The translations under genes and the position numbers were made by a program. The notes under the pieces are model-generated. The model saw only the letters and a list, made by a program, of their open reading frames with translations, was not told where the DNA came from and ran no database searches. A stretch of DNA of 64,000 nt from Gottfriedia acidiceleris (lineage in GTDB: Bacteria; Bacillota; Bacilli; Bacillales; Bacillaceae_G): the NCBI RefSeq assembly GCF_004138285.1, contig NZ_SCFN01000003.1, positions 1-64,000 on the forward strand. The letters are read 5' to 3'. Positions 1-7,664 of the stretch are shown one piece after another. Positions within the stretch are counted from its first letter, which is position 1. Each line of letters opens with the position of its first letter.

Positions 1-213
1 CCCCAACTTATATCATAAGTATTCCTTATGACCTTTTAATTCAAAGTTACTATAATTATCTTTTACCCAATTATATCAAAGTTTATATCAATATAATTAA
101 ATTAAGTTTTTAAATATTTGTGAACGTGTTGTGATTTTTGAAGGTGTGAGACTGTAAAACGTGTGGATCAATTTTTAAGATTATTATAAAGATGAAAACA
201 TTTTAAGTAAAAC

Positions 214-243
214 AAACCCTGTATCAATACTAATACAGGGTTT
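214..243 (-). terminator. Inverted repeat, probable terminator of the M15 peptidase gene
   Basis: An 11-bp perfect inverted repeat (AAACCCTGTAT / ATACAGGGTTT) with an 8-nt loop lies about 90 bp after the stop codon of the leftward M15 peptidase gene. The T-tract on the minus strand is poor, so this could also serve a rightward transcript from outside the window. The rest of 1-332 is AT-rich and shows no gene. Confidence 0.55.
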
Positions 244-332
244 GAACTAAGTTTTATTTTTACACTTTGAAATTTTGAATGGCATTTTCATTTTAAACTA
301 AACTAAATTCTGTATTACGATTTTACTTTTTC

Positions 333-941
333 TTAGTCAAATAATTTTGCCCAAGTTTTTGGACCTACTTTTCCATCTATAGACAGGCCATGTTTCTTTT
401 GAAAATTTCTTACTGCCCGATCTGTAATGGGACCGAAAATACCGTCTGCGGTAACTCCTAATTCTTTTTGAACTAATTTAACACTATTTCCTTTTGAACC
501 TGATTTTAAAAGCGTTCCTGGATATGCAAGTGGTTTAGATTCCAATACTTTATCAGTACCATATCCTTTGTATTCAAATTGTAAATGTGGCTGATCTACA
601 AATCCACTCCAGTCCCCACCCCATGTGAAGCCAATGGATTTAGCATATTTAATTGCCGATTTAAATGGTTCAGAATCGTATGAATTCCACCCTTCTTTAC
701 CATTTATTATTGGAACAAAATCTAATGCTTGACCTACAAGATGATATGATTTCCTAGTTTGTGACTTGCCATTATCAACTAGTTCTTCTTGACGTTCTTT
801 TGTTCGGGTCGTTTCGTAAATTAAAACATTGATATTGTTTTTAATACAATAATTGTACCATTTTAAAGCTGCTTGCTTTGTGTTAGGTGCTAACTTATTT
901 ATATTTGATAAATTTCTTTCGTGATAAGTTGGATTTGTCAT
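333..941 (-). CDS. M15 peptidase (L-Ala-D-Glu endopeptidase type) with C-terminal peptidoglycan-binding domain
   Basis: Peptidoglycan hydrolase of 202 aa, related to CwlK and phage endolysins of the VanY/M15C type, which cut the L-Ala-D-Glu bond of the stem peptide. The N-terminal two thirds carry the zinc-site signature: SYHLVGQALDFV near residue 65 (the SxHxxGxAxD pattern) and the second His in QPHLQF near residue 117. After a proline-rich linker, residues about 142-202 form a PG_binding_1 repeat (VKLVQKELG..DGIFGPIT..AVRNFQ). No signal peptide is visible, so release would need a holin, lysis or a non-classical route; this resembles a prophage lysin that has been domesticated. A Shine-Dalgarno AAGGGG precedes the ATG. 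Family call is secure; whether it acts as lysin or in sporulation or remodelling is inference. Confidence 0.85.
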   Translation of the reverse strand: MTNPTYHERNLSNINKLAPNTKQAALKWYNYCIKNNINVLIYETTRTKERQEELVDNGKSQTRKSYHLVGQALDFVPIINGKEGWNSYDSEPFKSAIKYAKSIGFTWGGDWSGFVDQPHLQFEYKGYGTDKVLESKPLAYPGTLLKSGSKGNSVKLVQKELGVTADGIFGPITDRAVRNFQKKHGLSIDGKVGPKTWAKLFD

Positions 942-1380
942 TTATGATTTCCCCTTTTAAATAAATTTAAAAAGCCAACCTACTTAGGAAGACTTATCCC
1001 GTTAAATAACTTCGCTTGCTTGATTACTTCTAAATGAATAATCAAACCGTACACATAAGCCAATATATTCATAAAATTGAAATATGGTTTGAATAAATAG
1101 TCCAAAAGATATCGTTTTTTTCTCCCGGACAAGTCTTTAATCCCGTTGTTTTTTTATTTCCAGTTAAAGCTCAATTCCAGCAACATTACACAAAAAAACA
1201 CCTATTGTAAGGTGCTGTCATTGAAAAAGCCTTAGAATTGCTTTCACACATTATTTACCAATTGAATTTTTAGTGTACTTAAAAAAATATAGGAAAGAAT
1301 ATCGATTATAAAAGGCAGTTTTCAGACTCATTCAACAAAGAAGTGTTTAAGAAAATGGCCTTATATAAGGAGGAATAATC
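942..1380. other. Intergenic region between M15 peptidase and sspO
   Basis: AT-rich spacer. A leftward reading frame without an obvious start is open from about 1160 to 966 (it contains LLDYLFKPYFNFMNILAYVY and ends in a stop), so a small gene remnant is possible, but I cannot assign it. A short hairpin (CACCT / AGGTG) lies at about 1197-1216. A strong ribosome site AAGGAGGA just before 1381 belongs to sspO. Confidence 0.4.
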
Positions 1381-1527
1381 ATGTCTAGACGTAAAAATAA
1401 TTCTGGTAGCGGAATGTCAGCCTCAATCGAGCAAGGGAAAGCGGCTGGTTTTAATGAAGAAACTGCACAAGAGCCACTTTCAGCTGATTATAAGTTAAAC
1501 AACAAAAAGACGAAAAAAAGACAATAA
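1381..1527 (+). CDS. sspO: Small acid-soluble spore protein O (SspO)
   Basis: A 48-residue, very hydrophilic, Lys/Asn-rich protein. The pattern fits the minor SASP SspO family: a basic N-terminus (MSRRKNN), the segment GKAAGFNEE, and a C-terminal LNNKKTKKRQ matching the remembered B. subtilis SspO ending. These proteins are packed into the forespore core late in sporulation. A consensus AAGGAGGA lies 7 nt upstream of the ATG and a strong terminator follows directly. The position next to sspP, with yneK and the ccd genes further right, agrees with B. subtilis gene order (yneK...sspP-sspO). Expression in the forespore under sigma-G is expected from the family; I did not find a convincing sigma-G promoter by eye. 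Strong sequence and context match. Confidence 0.9.
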   Translation: MSRRKNNSGSGMSASIEQGKAAGFNEETAQEPLSADYKLNNKKTKKRQ

Positions 1528-1531
1528 AAAA

Positions 1532-1565
1532 AATAGCAAGCAATTTGTAAGAATTGCTTGCTATT
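1532..1565 (+). terminator. Rho-independent terminator of sspO
   Basis: Perfect 14-bp inverted repeat (AATAGCAAGCAATT and its complement) with a 6-nt loop, followed by a T-rich run, starting five bases after the sspO stop codon. Confidence 0.9.
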
Positions 1566-1594
1566 CTTTAATATTTTTTGATCATTACTCAAAA

Positions 1595-1819
1595 TCATCT
1601 TTTCGTTTTCTTAATACCTTTGTTCAACGGCGATTGAGGCATTAAATAAATAATATCTCCTGTTCTTTTCGTATCTCTATTAACATTACTTTTTCTTCGA
1701 TTATAGTATAGGAAAAAATTAATTACATTTTTTTGTCTCTTATTATATTGAACTTTCTTGAACAAGAGATAGAGTACGATCACACCCGAATATATAAGAC
1801 AAACTGTTAGTACTTGCAT
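1595..1819 (-). CDS. Small membrane protein of unknown function
   Basis: A 74-residue frame whose first 20 residues form one hydrophobic helix (VLTVCLIYSGVIVLYLLF), followed by a strongly basic tail rich in Lys and Arg. That is the layout of a single-pass protein with its tail in the cytoplasm. GAGGAG lies 11 nt upstream of the ATG. I do not recognise the family. It faces sspO across a shared terminator region and stands alone. The ribosome site and hydrophobic start favour a real gene, but its length and low complexity mean a chance frame cannot be excluded. Confidence 0.4.
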   Translation of the reverse strand: MQVLTVCLIYSGVIVLYLLFKKVQYNKRQKNVINFFLYYNRRKSNVNRDTKRTGDIIYLMPQSPLNKGIKKTKR

Positions 1820-2195
1820 AATCAGTATCAGTCTCCTCTTTCATTTTGAATATTACTAGTATTGGTCAAATTACTTGTTTCATACATCAAAAGAGTCAGA
1901 CAAACTAAAAAAATTAACTTTTACTCTATTAATTTCTTAGATTTAATTGTTGTTTGTCGTTTTTATTATGAAAAATAATTTTCTCAACATTCAAATTTTT
2001 ACAATCAATATTAGATGAATTAGATCATAAGAAATACCTCCCTTTCATTAATTTATTTATATATATGGAAAATGGTTATCGAAAATTATTAGAAAAAAAT
2101 GATTAAAACGCTTTCATTTGTAAATTAGTAAATATTTCATTTTGGCATATTTTTTCGCTTACAACTAATGCTATTCATAAAGGAAGGTGACAAGA
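1820..2195. other. Intergenic region upstream of sspP
   Basis: About 375 bp of AT-rich DNA between the divergent small membrane protein and sspP. The only clear signal is AAGGAAGG just before the sspP start. I see no further gene or repeat. Confidence 0.5.
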
Positions 2196-2330
2196 ATGAC
2201 AAACAAATCGTCAAAAAGAAATAGCCCAATTGACCATGAAAGTGGACAACCAAAACCATTAAGCGGCTCTCATAAAGTGAAGAACCAAAATCATACAAGA
2301 CAGAAAAAACATAGTAGCCACGATATGTAA
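2196..2330 (+). CDS. sspP: Small acid-soluble spore protein P (SspP)
   Basis: A 44-residue protein that fits the SspP family almost end to end: MTNK start, central [20 protein letters not shown], and the His/Lys-rich ending HSSHDM. It is a minor forespore SASP. AAGGAAGG precedes the ATG by 8 nt. It lies rightward of sspO and leftward of yneK, the same relative order as in B. subtilis. A YfhD-like small gene follows 34 bp downstream, so the two may share a transcript ending at the 2541 hairpin. Sigma-G dependence is expected from the family, not seen directly. Confidence 0.9.
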   Translation: MTNKSSKRNSPIDHESGQPKPLSGSHKVKNQNHTRQKKHSSHDM

Positions 2331-2364
2331 TTTAAATTAGTTAGTAATAATGGAGGGTTTTAAT

Positions 2365-2523
2365 TTGAAGAAGCAGAAAAGTACTTTCAATTCTAATTTT
2401 AATAAGAATGTAAAGCCTGATGGCCTTGATGTCGAGTATTCAGCTGAATTAGCAGATCATGATGATATAGAGGCACAAGAACGTTCAGCTCAAGCAGATG
2501 CACGTGTAAAGAAAAAATTGTAA
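2365..2523 (+). CDS. YfhD-like small hydrophilic protein
   Basis: A 52-residue protein with a TTG start placed 8 nt after GGAGGG. The stretch DGLDVEYSAELADHDDIEAQ followed by a run of alternating Ala, Arg and Asp resembles the YfhD family of Bacillus, a short highly charged protein often encoded near SASP genes; the function is unknown. There is no hydrophobic segment. It sits 34 bp after sspP and ends before a strong terminator, so a two-gene spore unit is plausible. The YfhD assignment is from memory of the family pattern. Confidence 0.6.
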   Translation: MKKQKSTFNSNFNKNVKPDGLDVEYSAELADHDDIEAQERSAQADARVKKKL

Positions 2524-2540
2524 TTTGCTATACAAAAAAA

Positions 2541-2570
2541 GGTATGCGATTTTTCCGCATACCTTTTTTT
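2541..2570. terminator. Bidirectional terminator
   Basis: GGTATGCG / CGCATACC stem with A-tract on the left and T-tract on the right. It terminates the sspP unit from the left and the DsbA-like gene from the right. Confidence 0.85.
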
Positions 2571-2572
2571 AA

Positions 2573-3277
2573 TTATTTGTTTATTTCAGCGTCGATAGCT
2601 GCTTTAATTGATTCTAAGCTAGGATTGTCCACTGCTTTACCATTTACAAATATTGTAGGTGTTCCGTTAACACCATAATGGTTAGCAATTGCAACATCGT
2701 TAGCAACTTGTTTCATTGCATCTTTTTTGTATAAATCTTTTTTAAATTGTTTTTCATCTAAATTCGGAATAACAGATTTCGCAATGCTTGCTAGTTTATC
2801 AGGTGTAGCCCAAGTAGTTGTTTCATCTTCTTGTTTTAAATAGATTTGCTCTTGAAACTTCCAAAATGAATCTTTATGAGTTTTATAAACTACTTCTGAC
2901 GCTAGTGCAGCTAAATTTGAATCTTTCGAAATAAACGGATAGTTAATAAATGAAAAATTGATTAAACCATTATCTATATAATCGGCTTTAAGTTGTGGGA
3001 AAACTACTTTATTCCATTGAGCACAAATTGGACATTTATAATCACCAAATTCAACTACTTCAACTTTTGCATCTTTATTGCTAAATGTTGGTTGATCCTT
3101 TGTGTCAAATCCATCAACTTTTACTTCATTTACTCCAGCAATTGCTGGATAAACTTCTTCAGTCTTTTTATCTTGCAATTTAGAAACTAAAAATAATGCT
3201 CCAACTAAAACAACTATTCCAACAAATACAGAAATAGCAAACGTTTGGTTACTATTAGATTTTTTCTTTTTACTCAT
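2573..3277 (-). CDS. Membrane-anchored DsbA-family thiol:disulfide oxidoreductase (BdbD-like)
   Basis: A 234-aa thioredoxin-fold protein. An uncleaved N-terminal anchor (about residues 12-33) puts the catalytic domain outside the membrane. The active site is CPIC at residues 82-85 (FGDYKCPICAQW) and the cis-Pro loop is NGTPTIFVNG near residue 205, both typical of the DsbA/BdbD group with an inserted helical domain. It should form or shuffle disulfides in secreted proteins. No BdbC (DsbB-like) partner is adjacent, unlike the usual bdbC-bdbD pair. The nearby ccdA gene supplies the opposing reductive route. Family call is firm; the exact substrate is unknown. Confidence 0.88.
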   Translation of the reverse strand: MSKKKKSNSNQTFAISVFVGIVVLVGALFLVSKLQDKKTEEVYPAIAGVNEVKVDGFDTKDQPTFSNKDAKVEVVEFGDYKCPICAQWNKVVFPQLKADYIDNGLINFSFINYPFISKDSNLAALASEVVYKTHKDSFWKFQEQIYLKQEDETTTWATPDKLASIAKSVIPNLDEKQFKKDLYKKDAMKQVANDVAIANHYGVNGTPTIFVNGKAVDNPSLESIKAAIDAEINK

Positions 3278-3954
3278 TAGTGCTATATTCCCCCTACAAT
3301 TATGTACTGTACATTATTGTAACATAAACTAAAGTAACCTAACTATTCATAACCCTTGTGATAGAATATTATTCTTTTTTAAAGATTAACCTACAAATCA
3401 TAAAGTTCTTATTCAAGTTCATTAGTAAGTAAAATATTACTTTTTGAAGAAAAAAAGAGGCTGTCTAAATAAAAACACTTCATTACAAATTAACATCTTT
3501 TAATTTTCAATTAAAAGACATGCTGTTGAAAAAAGAATTTGTCACTTAAATTGTTGTATTGATCATTGATAAGTAAGTTGTGTCATTTTGATTTCCACTA
3601 CAGGGTGCTCGCTTTCCATGGGGCGAGACCTGAGCCTCCTCGGCTCCGCCTGTGGGGTCTCAGCCTTCCCGCTTCTCCCATAGGAGTCGAGCACCCTTTC
3701 GTTCCAATCAAGTTCTTTATAAAAAATAATAATCTTAAAAACAATAAAAAAGTCAATTGAACGAATGAAGTATCCTTTTTTAAACAAATTGTAACTTATG
3801 ATGAGTACTTACAAATCTTTACAAATATTGATTGTCAAAAAGAAATTTAATTTTTGAAAGTTAGTCTAAACATTTATATATCAACCAAAATCATTAGTTT
3901 ATCAATAAGATGGCAGATAAAACAAAAAGAAATAGATTCTTTTTTCATAGAAAA
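3278..3954. other. Intergenic region holding a G+C-rich hairpin element
   Basis: Nearly 680 bp without a convincing gene. Apart from the palindromic element listed separately, it is AT-rich. A leftward frame of 74 codons that runs through the palindrome is a by-product of the repeat and not a gene. Confidence 0.6.
3603..3696. repeat. G+C-rich palindromic repeat element, about 94 bp
   Basis: A compact G+C-rich island in AT-rich DNA bounded by perfect 9-bp inverted ends GGGTGCTCG / CGAGCACCC. Inside are further complementary pieces (GAGACC/GGTCTC, CTCGGCTC/GAGCC), so the whole can fold as one long imperfect hairpin. The flanks CTACAG and TTTCGTTCC look like those of a dispersed palindrome I remember from several Bacillaceae genomes, where it is often mis-annotated as a short protein. 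It may be a non-autonomous mobile element or a structured RNA; I cannot tell from one copy. Confidence 0.7.
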
Positions 3955-4140
3955 TCATTTAATGTTTGTATTTTCAATTTTGACTACAATATATTCAACA
4001 CTCAGTCTTTTAATTTTTACAAATAAATAACAAGAAGAATTCAAATCCCATTTCTCTCCATTTTGTAAAAACAGAGACTCGTTCCATTGGAAGTCACTTG
4101 CATTAATTAATAAATCTCTTAATACCACTAAATTTTTCAT
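3955..4140 (-). CDS. Small protein of unknown function
   Basis: A 61-residue frame with a good ribosome site (GGACGAGGT, 8 nt before the ATG). The sequence has a helical start (KNLVVLRDLLINA) followed by aromatic and acidic residues (DFQWNESLFL, EKWDLNSSCYLFV). That faintly resembles the start of DUF7716-type proteins, but the match is weak and the protein would be shortened. No partner genes lie close by. Confidence 0.4.
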   Translation of the reverse strand: MKNLVVLRDLLINASDFQWNESLFLQNGEKWDLNSSCYLFVKIKRLSVEYIVVKIENTNIK

Positions 4141-4379
4141 GTTTTATTACCTCGTCCTTGAGCCTTCAAAACCTTGTTTGTTTCACTTATTTATATAAAA
4201 ATTATAACATTTCTTATTAACCAACGTGCCATTTCGCTCATCAATTATGGCTAATAACATCCCTTTAAATCCACCAGTTAAAATAAATAAATAGTGCTTA
4301 CTCCTTTTTAGTAAAAATGTTTTCTTTCTAATCTCACTCTGATTTATTTTATTACTTAGCACTATAAAACTCCCCTTTT

Positions 4380-4413
4380 CTTATGCAACTAAACTGCCAT
4401 ATAATTGCATAAG
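4380..4413. repeat. Palindromic copy of a 21-bp dispersed repeat
   Basis: The first 21 bases (4380-4400, CTTATGCAACTAAACTGCCA then T) recur exactly at 29393-29413. Here the right end TTGCATAAG pairs with the first nine bases CTTATGCAA, giving a 34-bp palindrome; the other copy lacks this second arm. It may be the end of a small mobile element. Confidence 0.6.
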
Positions 4414-4453
4414 AAAATCAACAATCAACTTTAAAAGAGTTTTTTTAAAAGCA

Positions 4454-4488
4454 AAAAGCCAAGTCTACATTTAAATAAACTTGGCTTT
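4454..4488 (-). terminator. Terminator of the PH-like membrane protein gene
   Basis: AAAGCCAAGT / ACTTGGCTTT inverted repeat with a 13-nt loop, immediately downstream of the leftward gene ending at 4495; its 5' A-run becomes a T-run on the minus strand. Confidence 0.75.
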
Positions 4489-4494
4489 CATTTA

Positions 4495-4965
4495 TTAGTT
4501 ATTTTTATTTACTAAAATAATCAATTCTTCATCAAATATAATGTCAGAATTTAAATTTAAAAGTTCTCTTATAAAAGCTTTTGGATTTTCGAGGGTTAAA
4601 ATAATTGGTTGTACTGACTCGTTAATATGAATTAATAAAGTTATTATTTCCTTATTTTTTCCATAAACTTCGACTAATTGCTTTATTTCTGTTATATCAT
4701 TGACCTTAAGTTTAACTGTTAAAATGCCTTTATGAATAATAATTTCATCTTGGATTAATACAATATCACTTCTTATTAGGCGGAAAGCTGTAATACTTAA
4801 AACAAATACAACTACAGCGATTTGCAAATAGGACTTATAATCATTTCCATTTCCTACAAGCATTGATATTAACTTGTACAGGATGACCAGGAATATTGAA
4901 CTTGCGGCCATATAAAATAAAACACTTAGAAAAGTAAAGTGAGAAGAGAATTTAGTTTGTTTCAC
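4495..4965 (-). CDS. Two-helix membrane protein with bacterial PH-like domain
   Basis: About 156 aa. Two hydrophobic helices (FLSVLFYMAASSIFLVILY and YLQIAVVVFVLSITAF) are followed by a soluble domain starting RSDIVLIQDEIIIHKGILTVK, the usual opening of bPH-type domains that sit next to the membrane. I chose a GTG start (giving MKQTKFSSHF) because GAGGAGG lies 8 nt upstream of it; the longer frame's ATG 54 bp upstream has no ribosome site. Function is unknown for this group. It is monocistronic with its own terminator. Confidence 0.6.
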   Translation of the reverse strand: MKQTKFSSHFTFLSVLFYMAASSIFLVILYKLISMLVGNGNDYKSYLQIAVVVFVLSITAFRLIRSDIVLIQDEIIIHKGILTVKLKVNDITEIKQLVEVYGKNKEIITLLIHINESVQPIILTLENPKAFIRELLNLNSDIIFDEELIILVNKNN

Positions 4966-5086
4966 AATACTCGCCTCCTCTACGACTTTTTTCTTTATTT
5001 TTTCTACTATATGATTCAAATACTTAAAATGAAACTAGTACTTAAAAATAAATGGTCATTTTTTGACAAAAAACATATGTACTTGC

Positions 5087-5116
5087 TTGATACTTGTCAT
5101 ATTTTCTTACTATAAT
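5087..5116 (+). promoter_or_regulatory. Sigma-A-type promoter of yneK
   Basis: TTGATA and TATAAT boxes with an 18-nt spacer, about 35 bp upstream of the yneK start codon. Confidence 0.65.
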
Positions 5117-5150
5117 AGTGGTATGTTTACCTAATACAAGGAGGATACAT

Positions 5151-5582
5151 ATGTTTTCGTTCTTTTCTCAAATTATGATTGTCTTATGGACAATTTTCTT
5201 GTTAGGAATGATGTCAATCGGCGGATACTTTATGTTCAGAAAGTTTTTGAAAAGATTACCTAAAGAGGATGGGAAATCAATTTTAGATTGGCAGGAAGAA
5301 TATTTACAAAAAACAAGACATTTGTGGTCAACTGAACAGAAAGAATTACTTGAAGAATTAGTAAAACCTGTTCCATCTTTATTTAGAGATATAGCTCGAG
5401 ATAAAATAGCGGGAAAAATTGGTGAATTGGCATTACTAAATAACGCTTCGCAAATTACACAAGGCTTAATTATTGAAGGATATATTAAAGCAACTCCTAA
5501 GCGAGATCATGCATTTTTAGTTAAAACACTAAAGAAAAAAGAAATCGATTTTGCTGATTTTAAGCATTTACTTGCAAAATAA
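5151..5582 (+). CDS. yneK: DUF2621 membrane protein YneK
   Basis: A 143-aa protein with one N-terminal membrane helix (about residues 6-26). It is followed by the conserved DUF2621 block FRKFLKRLPKEDGKS..DWQE and the segments KPVPSLFRDIARDKIAGKIG and ATPKRDHAFL, which match B. subtilis YneK as I recall it. Function unknown. The start is ATG 5151, with AAGGAGGA 7 nt upstream; a longer frame beginning at 5094 lies in the promoter and lacks a ribosome site. It converges on ccdC with a shared terminator, and its place next to the ccd genes matches B. subtilis. Confidence 0.88.
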   Translation: MFSFFSQIMIVLWTIFLLGMMSIGGYFMFRKFLKRLPKEDGKSILDWQEEYLQKTRHLWSTEQKELLEELVKPVPSLFRDIARDKIAGKIGELALLNNASQITQGLIIEGYIKATPKRDHAFLVKTLKKKEIDFADFKHLLAK

Positions 5583-5611
5583 AACGTGTACCGAAAAGGT
5601 ACACGTTTTTT
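5581..5611. terminator. Bidirectional terminator between yneK and ccdC
   Basis: ACGTGTACC / GGTACACGT stem, loop GAAAA, with A-run before and T-run after. It overlaps both stop codons. Confidence 0.85.
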
Positions 5612-6102
5612 CATGTGATAATTGTATTTGAAGGAAGCTGTCTTCTCATTTTTTGATATGATTTGTACATTGCTAAGCGCCAAGGAACAATCATTGAAAA
5701 TGCTAATAAGAAGAACATACCACTCAATTGGCCTACATCGATTGATGAACTTAAATATAACTTCATCACGATTCGAACGACTAATAAACCAAGTAAGATA
5801 AAGACAAAAGCTTTTGATCTTTTTAAATAAATTTCATTATCTACAATTTCAAATTTAGATGTTTTAATCAAAAATAACGAAAAAAATACGCCCATACAAA
5901 CAGCTTCTAATACTTCAGAACCTGTTAATCTAAACTCTGGTACTAAGTACATTAAAGCTCCACTACTCATAAAAAATGGAGGTAAAATTATTTTTTTAAG
6001 GTTTGTAGGCTTTTTAGCAGCTTTTAGTCTAACGACAATTACACCTAAAGCCATACAAGTTGCTACTACTGTGCTAAATATAATACTCATATCTTTACTC
6101 AT
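5611..6102 (-). CDS. ccdC: CcdC family membrane protein (YneJ-like)
   Basis: A 163-aa integral membrane protein with about four to five helices. It shows the CcdC (YneJ, DUF1453) pattern: KKPTNLKKIILPPFFMSSGALMYL after the first helix, EVLEAVCMGVFFSLFLIKTSKFE, and a C-terminal WRLAMYKSYQKM. In B. subtilis ccdA-ccdB-ccdC are consecutive; CcdA serves cytochrome c maturation while CcdC is of unclear role. Here ccdA lies 219 bp upstream, and the gap holds only a ccdB remnant. Co-transcription with ccdA is likely from the arrangement. Confidence 0.85.
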   Translation of the reverse strand: MSKDMSIIFSTVVATCMALGVIVVRLKAAKKPTNLKKIILPPFFMSSGALMYLVPEFRLTGSEVLEAVCMGVFFSLFLIKTSKFEIVDNEIYLKRSKAFVFILLGLLVVRIVMKLYLSSSIDVGQLSGMFFLLAFSMIVPWRLAMYKSYQKMRRQLPSNTIIT

Positions 6103-6184
6103 TTTTTCACTACCTTTTTCTCAATCTTAAAGAATAACAATACTTATATGAATTGACTATTATCGAAACTGATTAATACAGTTT

Positions 6185-6301
6185 TTGTGAATACAAAGCT
6201 CTCAATCTTGGCTCCATGATCTTTTAATCATATAAACTGATTATATAATACTGCTTCTACCACATCGATGCAAATCCAATAACTTCAAATCCTGCATTTT
6301 T
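6185..6301 (-). pseudogene. ccdB: Remnant of ccdB (CheY-like receiver protein)
   Basis: Between ccdA and ccdC, where B. subtilis has the receiver-domain gene ccdB, the minus strand reads AGFEVIGFASMW then a stop. After a frame change it reads VEAVLYNQF, a stop, and LKDHGAKI. These pieces line up in order with the receiver-domain pattern (AGYEVVGEA.NG.EAV.LY... and the LK..P.AKI.. strand), with the intervening parts deleted. The whole gap is 219 bp, while an intact gene needs about 360 bp. The alignment is by eye to a remembered family pattern, so this is suggestive and not certain. Confidence 0.5.
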
Positions 6302-6321
6302 TTACATTGGAAAAATAAAGT

Positions 6322-7029
6322 TTAAAATCCAGTAAATCCACCAAAAAATCTAGTAAAATAAATTGTTATTTTAGTTAACCAATCAAAATATAACATGACT
6401 CCCATTATGATCATGATATATCCACCAAAAACGACGATTTTATGTGAATACTTTTTAATCCAACCTAGCGATCCTAAATAAAACGACAAAACAAAGAATG
6501 GAATAGAAAATCCCAGTGTATATGCTAACATATAAAATAAACTTGAACCTGGATTACTTACAGCAAGTGCAAATACTGAAGTTAAGATTGGTCCAGTACA
6601 AGGTGTCCAACCTGCCGCAAATGCTAATCCAATTAGAGTAGAACCTAGAAATCCTGAAGGACGTTTTGAAAATTGAAACCTTCGATCATTCATTAGAAAC
6701 TTCGGTTGAAAAATACCCGTTACGACTAATCCTAAAAATACAATTAAAATCGCACCAACTTGACGAATAAAATCTTGATAACGCATAAAAAAAGAACCAA
6801 TTATGGAAGTGCTAAAACCTAAAACAATAAAAATAATTGTAAAACCTAGTAAAAAGAACAAAGTATGTAATAAAGTTTTACTTTTATGTATTCTTTTTTC
6901 ATTTTGTAAATCACTTAAAGATACCCCTGTAATATACGATAAAAACGCTGGATAAATCGGTAGACAACATGGAGAAATAAAGGAGAGAAATCCCGCTCCA
7001 AATGCAATACCAATATTTAAATCCCCCAT
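6322..7029 (-). CDS. ccdA: Cytochrome c biogenesis protein CcdA
   Basis: A 235-aa six-helix protein of the CcdA/DsbD-beta family that carries reducing equivalents across the membrane to keep apocytochrome c and other extracellular thiols reduced. The two conserved redox cysteines are in helix 1 (SFISPCCLPIYPAF) and helix 4 (AAGWTPCTGPILTS), each followed by the usual Pro. Length is normal for the family. It is the first gene of the leftward ccdA-(ccdB remnant)-ccdC set. A ribosome site GAAGGG lies just before the ATG. Confidence 0.93.
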   Translation of the reverse strand: MGDLNIGIAFGAGFLSFISPCCLPIYPAFLSYITGVSLSDLQNEKRIHKSKTLLHTLFFLLGFTIIFIVLGFSTSIIGSFFMRYQDFIRQVGAILIVFLGLVVTGIFQPKFLMNDRRFQFSKRPSGFLGSTLIGLAFAAGWTPCTGPILTSVFALAVSNPGSSLFYMLAYTLGFSIPFFVLSFYLGSLGWIKKYSHKIVVFGGYIMIIMGVMLYFDWLTKITIYFTRFFGGFTGF

Positions 7030-7664
7030 TAACTTACATCCCTTCTCATCTTTACATTCTAGATAACATTATAACAGAATTACTTTTTATTTAGTATTAA
7101 AAGTAGTTAATAGACCGCATCGTACACATATTTTAAGAACCTCTAATAATTCATTCATTACCAAAAAATTGTAAAATAGTGATTGAAATGGAATATTTTC
7201 ACTAAAATTTCGGCACACTTCTTAATAAACTAATTTATTATTAAGGTGGAAAAATGTTTAAAAAAATATGGCCAAGTATTTTATTATTATTAATCCTTAT
7301 CATGTACTACTGGAAAATATTACCTATAATTTATAAATTTCATGAATAAGTCAAAAAATTTTTATGGCATTTCTAAAAATTCCTCTTTTTAACTTCAAAT
7401 GTACTTTAATTCAAAAATTCATAAAAGATCATCCCAAATTTATAATAAATTATATTTTTAGTATTATAAAAGTTTTCTTAATTTTATAGTATAATCATAT
7501 GACAATCTTTGGTGGCCAATCATTTTCAAACACTGAACAAGCATGAATACAGAAATATAAAGTGTAGGAAAAGATTTTAAATAGCTGCCATCTCAACTAT
7601 TGAACACTTTATTGTTCTAACCTTACTAAAGGATACTTTAATTGAAGGGAGTTTATAACTTAAT
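7030..7664. other. Intergenic region between ccdA and azlC
   Basis: AT-rich, about 635 bp. Apart from the possible 31-residue peptide gene listed next, I see no gene. The leader of azlC from about 7500 to 7660 shows no T-box sequence. Confidence 0.5.
7254..7349 (+). CDS. Possible 31-residue membrane peptide
   Basis: ATG with AAGGTGG 4-5 nt upstream, then a Lys-rich start and one hydrophobic helix (SILLLLILIMYYW), ending in a stop after 31 residues. It would be a single-pass microprotein. It has no recognised family, and low-complexity AT-rich sequence makes chance occurrence possible. Confidence 0.3.
   Translation: MFKKIWPSILLLLILIMYYWKILPIIYKFHE

Larger units (their letters stand above)
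4141..4494. other. Intergenic region with a short dispersed repeat
   Basis: AT-rich spacer. It contains the 21-bp repeat described at 4380-4413 and the terminator of the leftward membrane-protein gene. No gene is visible. Confidence 0.5.

Noticed and set aside
3563-3787. Leftward and rightward short frames across the G+C-rich palindrome
   Set aside because: They are translations of an inverted repeat; both strands stay open only because of its base composition, and no ribosome site fits.
7500-7660. T-box or other amino-acid riboswitch ahead of azlC
   Set aside because: A TGGTGGCC string at 7511 recalls a T-box core, but the expected GGTACC/GCACC part and a terminator hairpin are missing.
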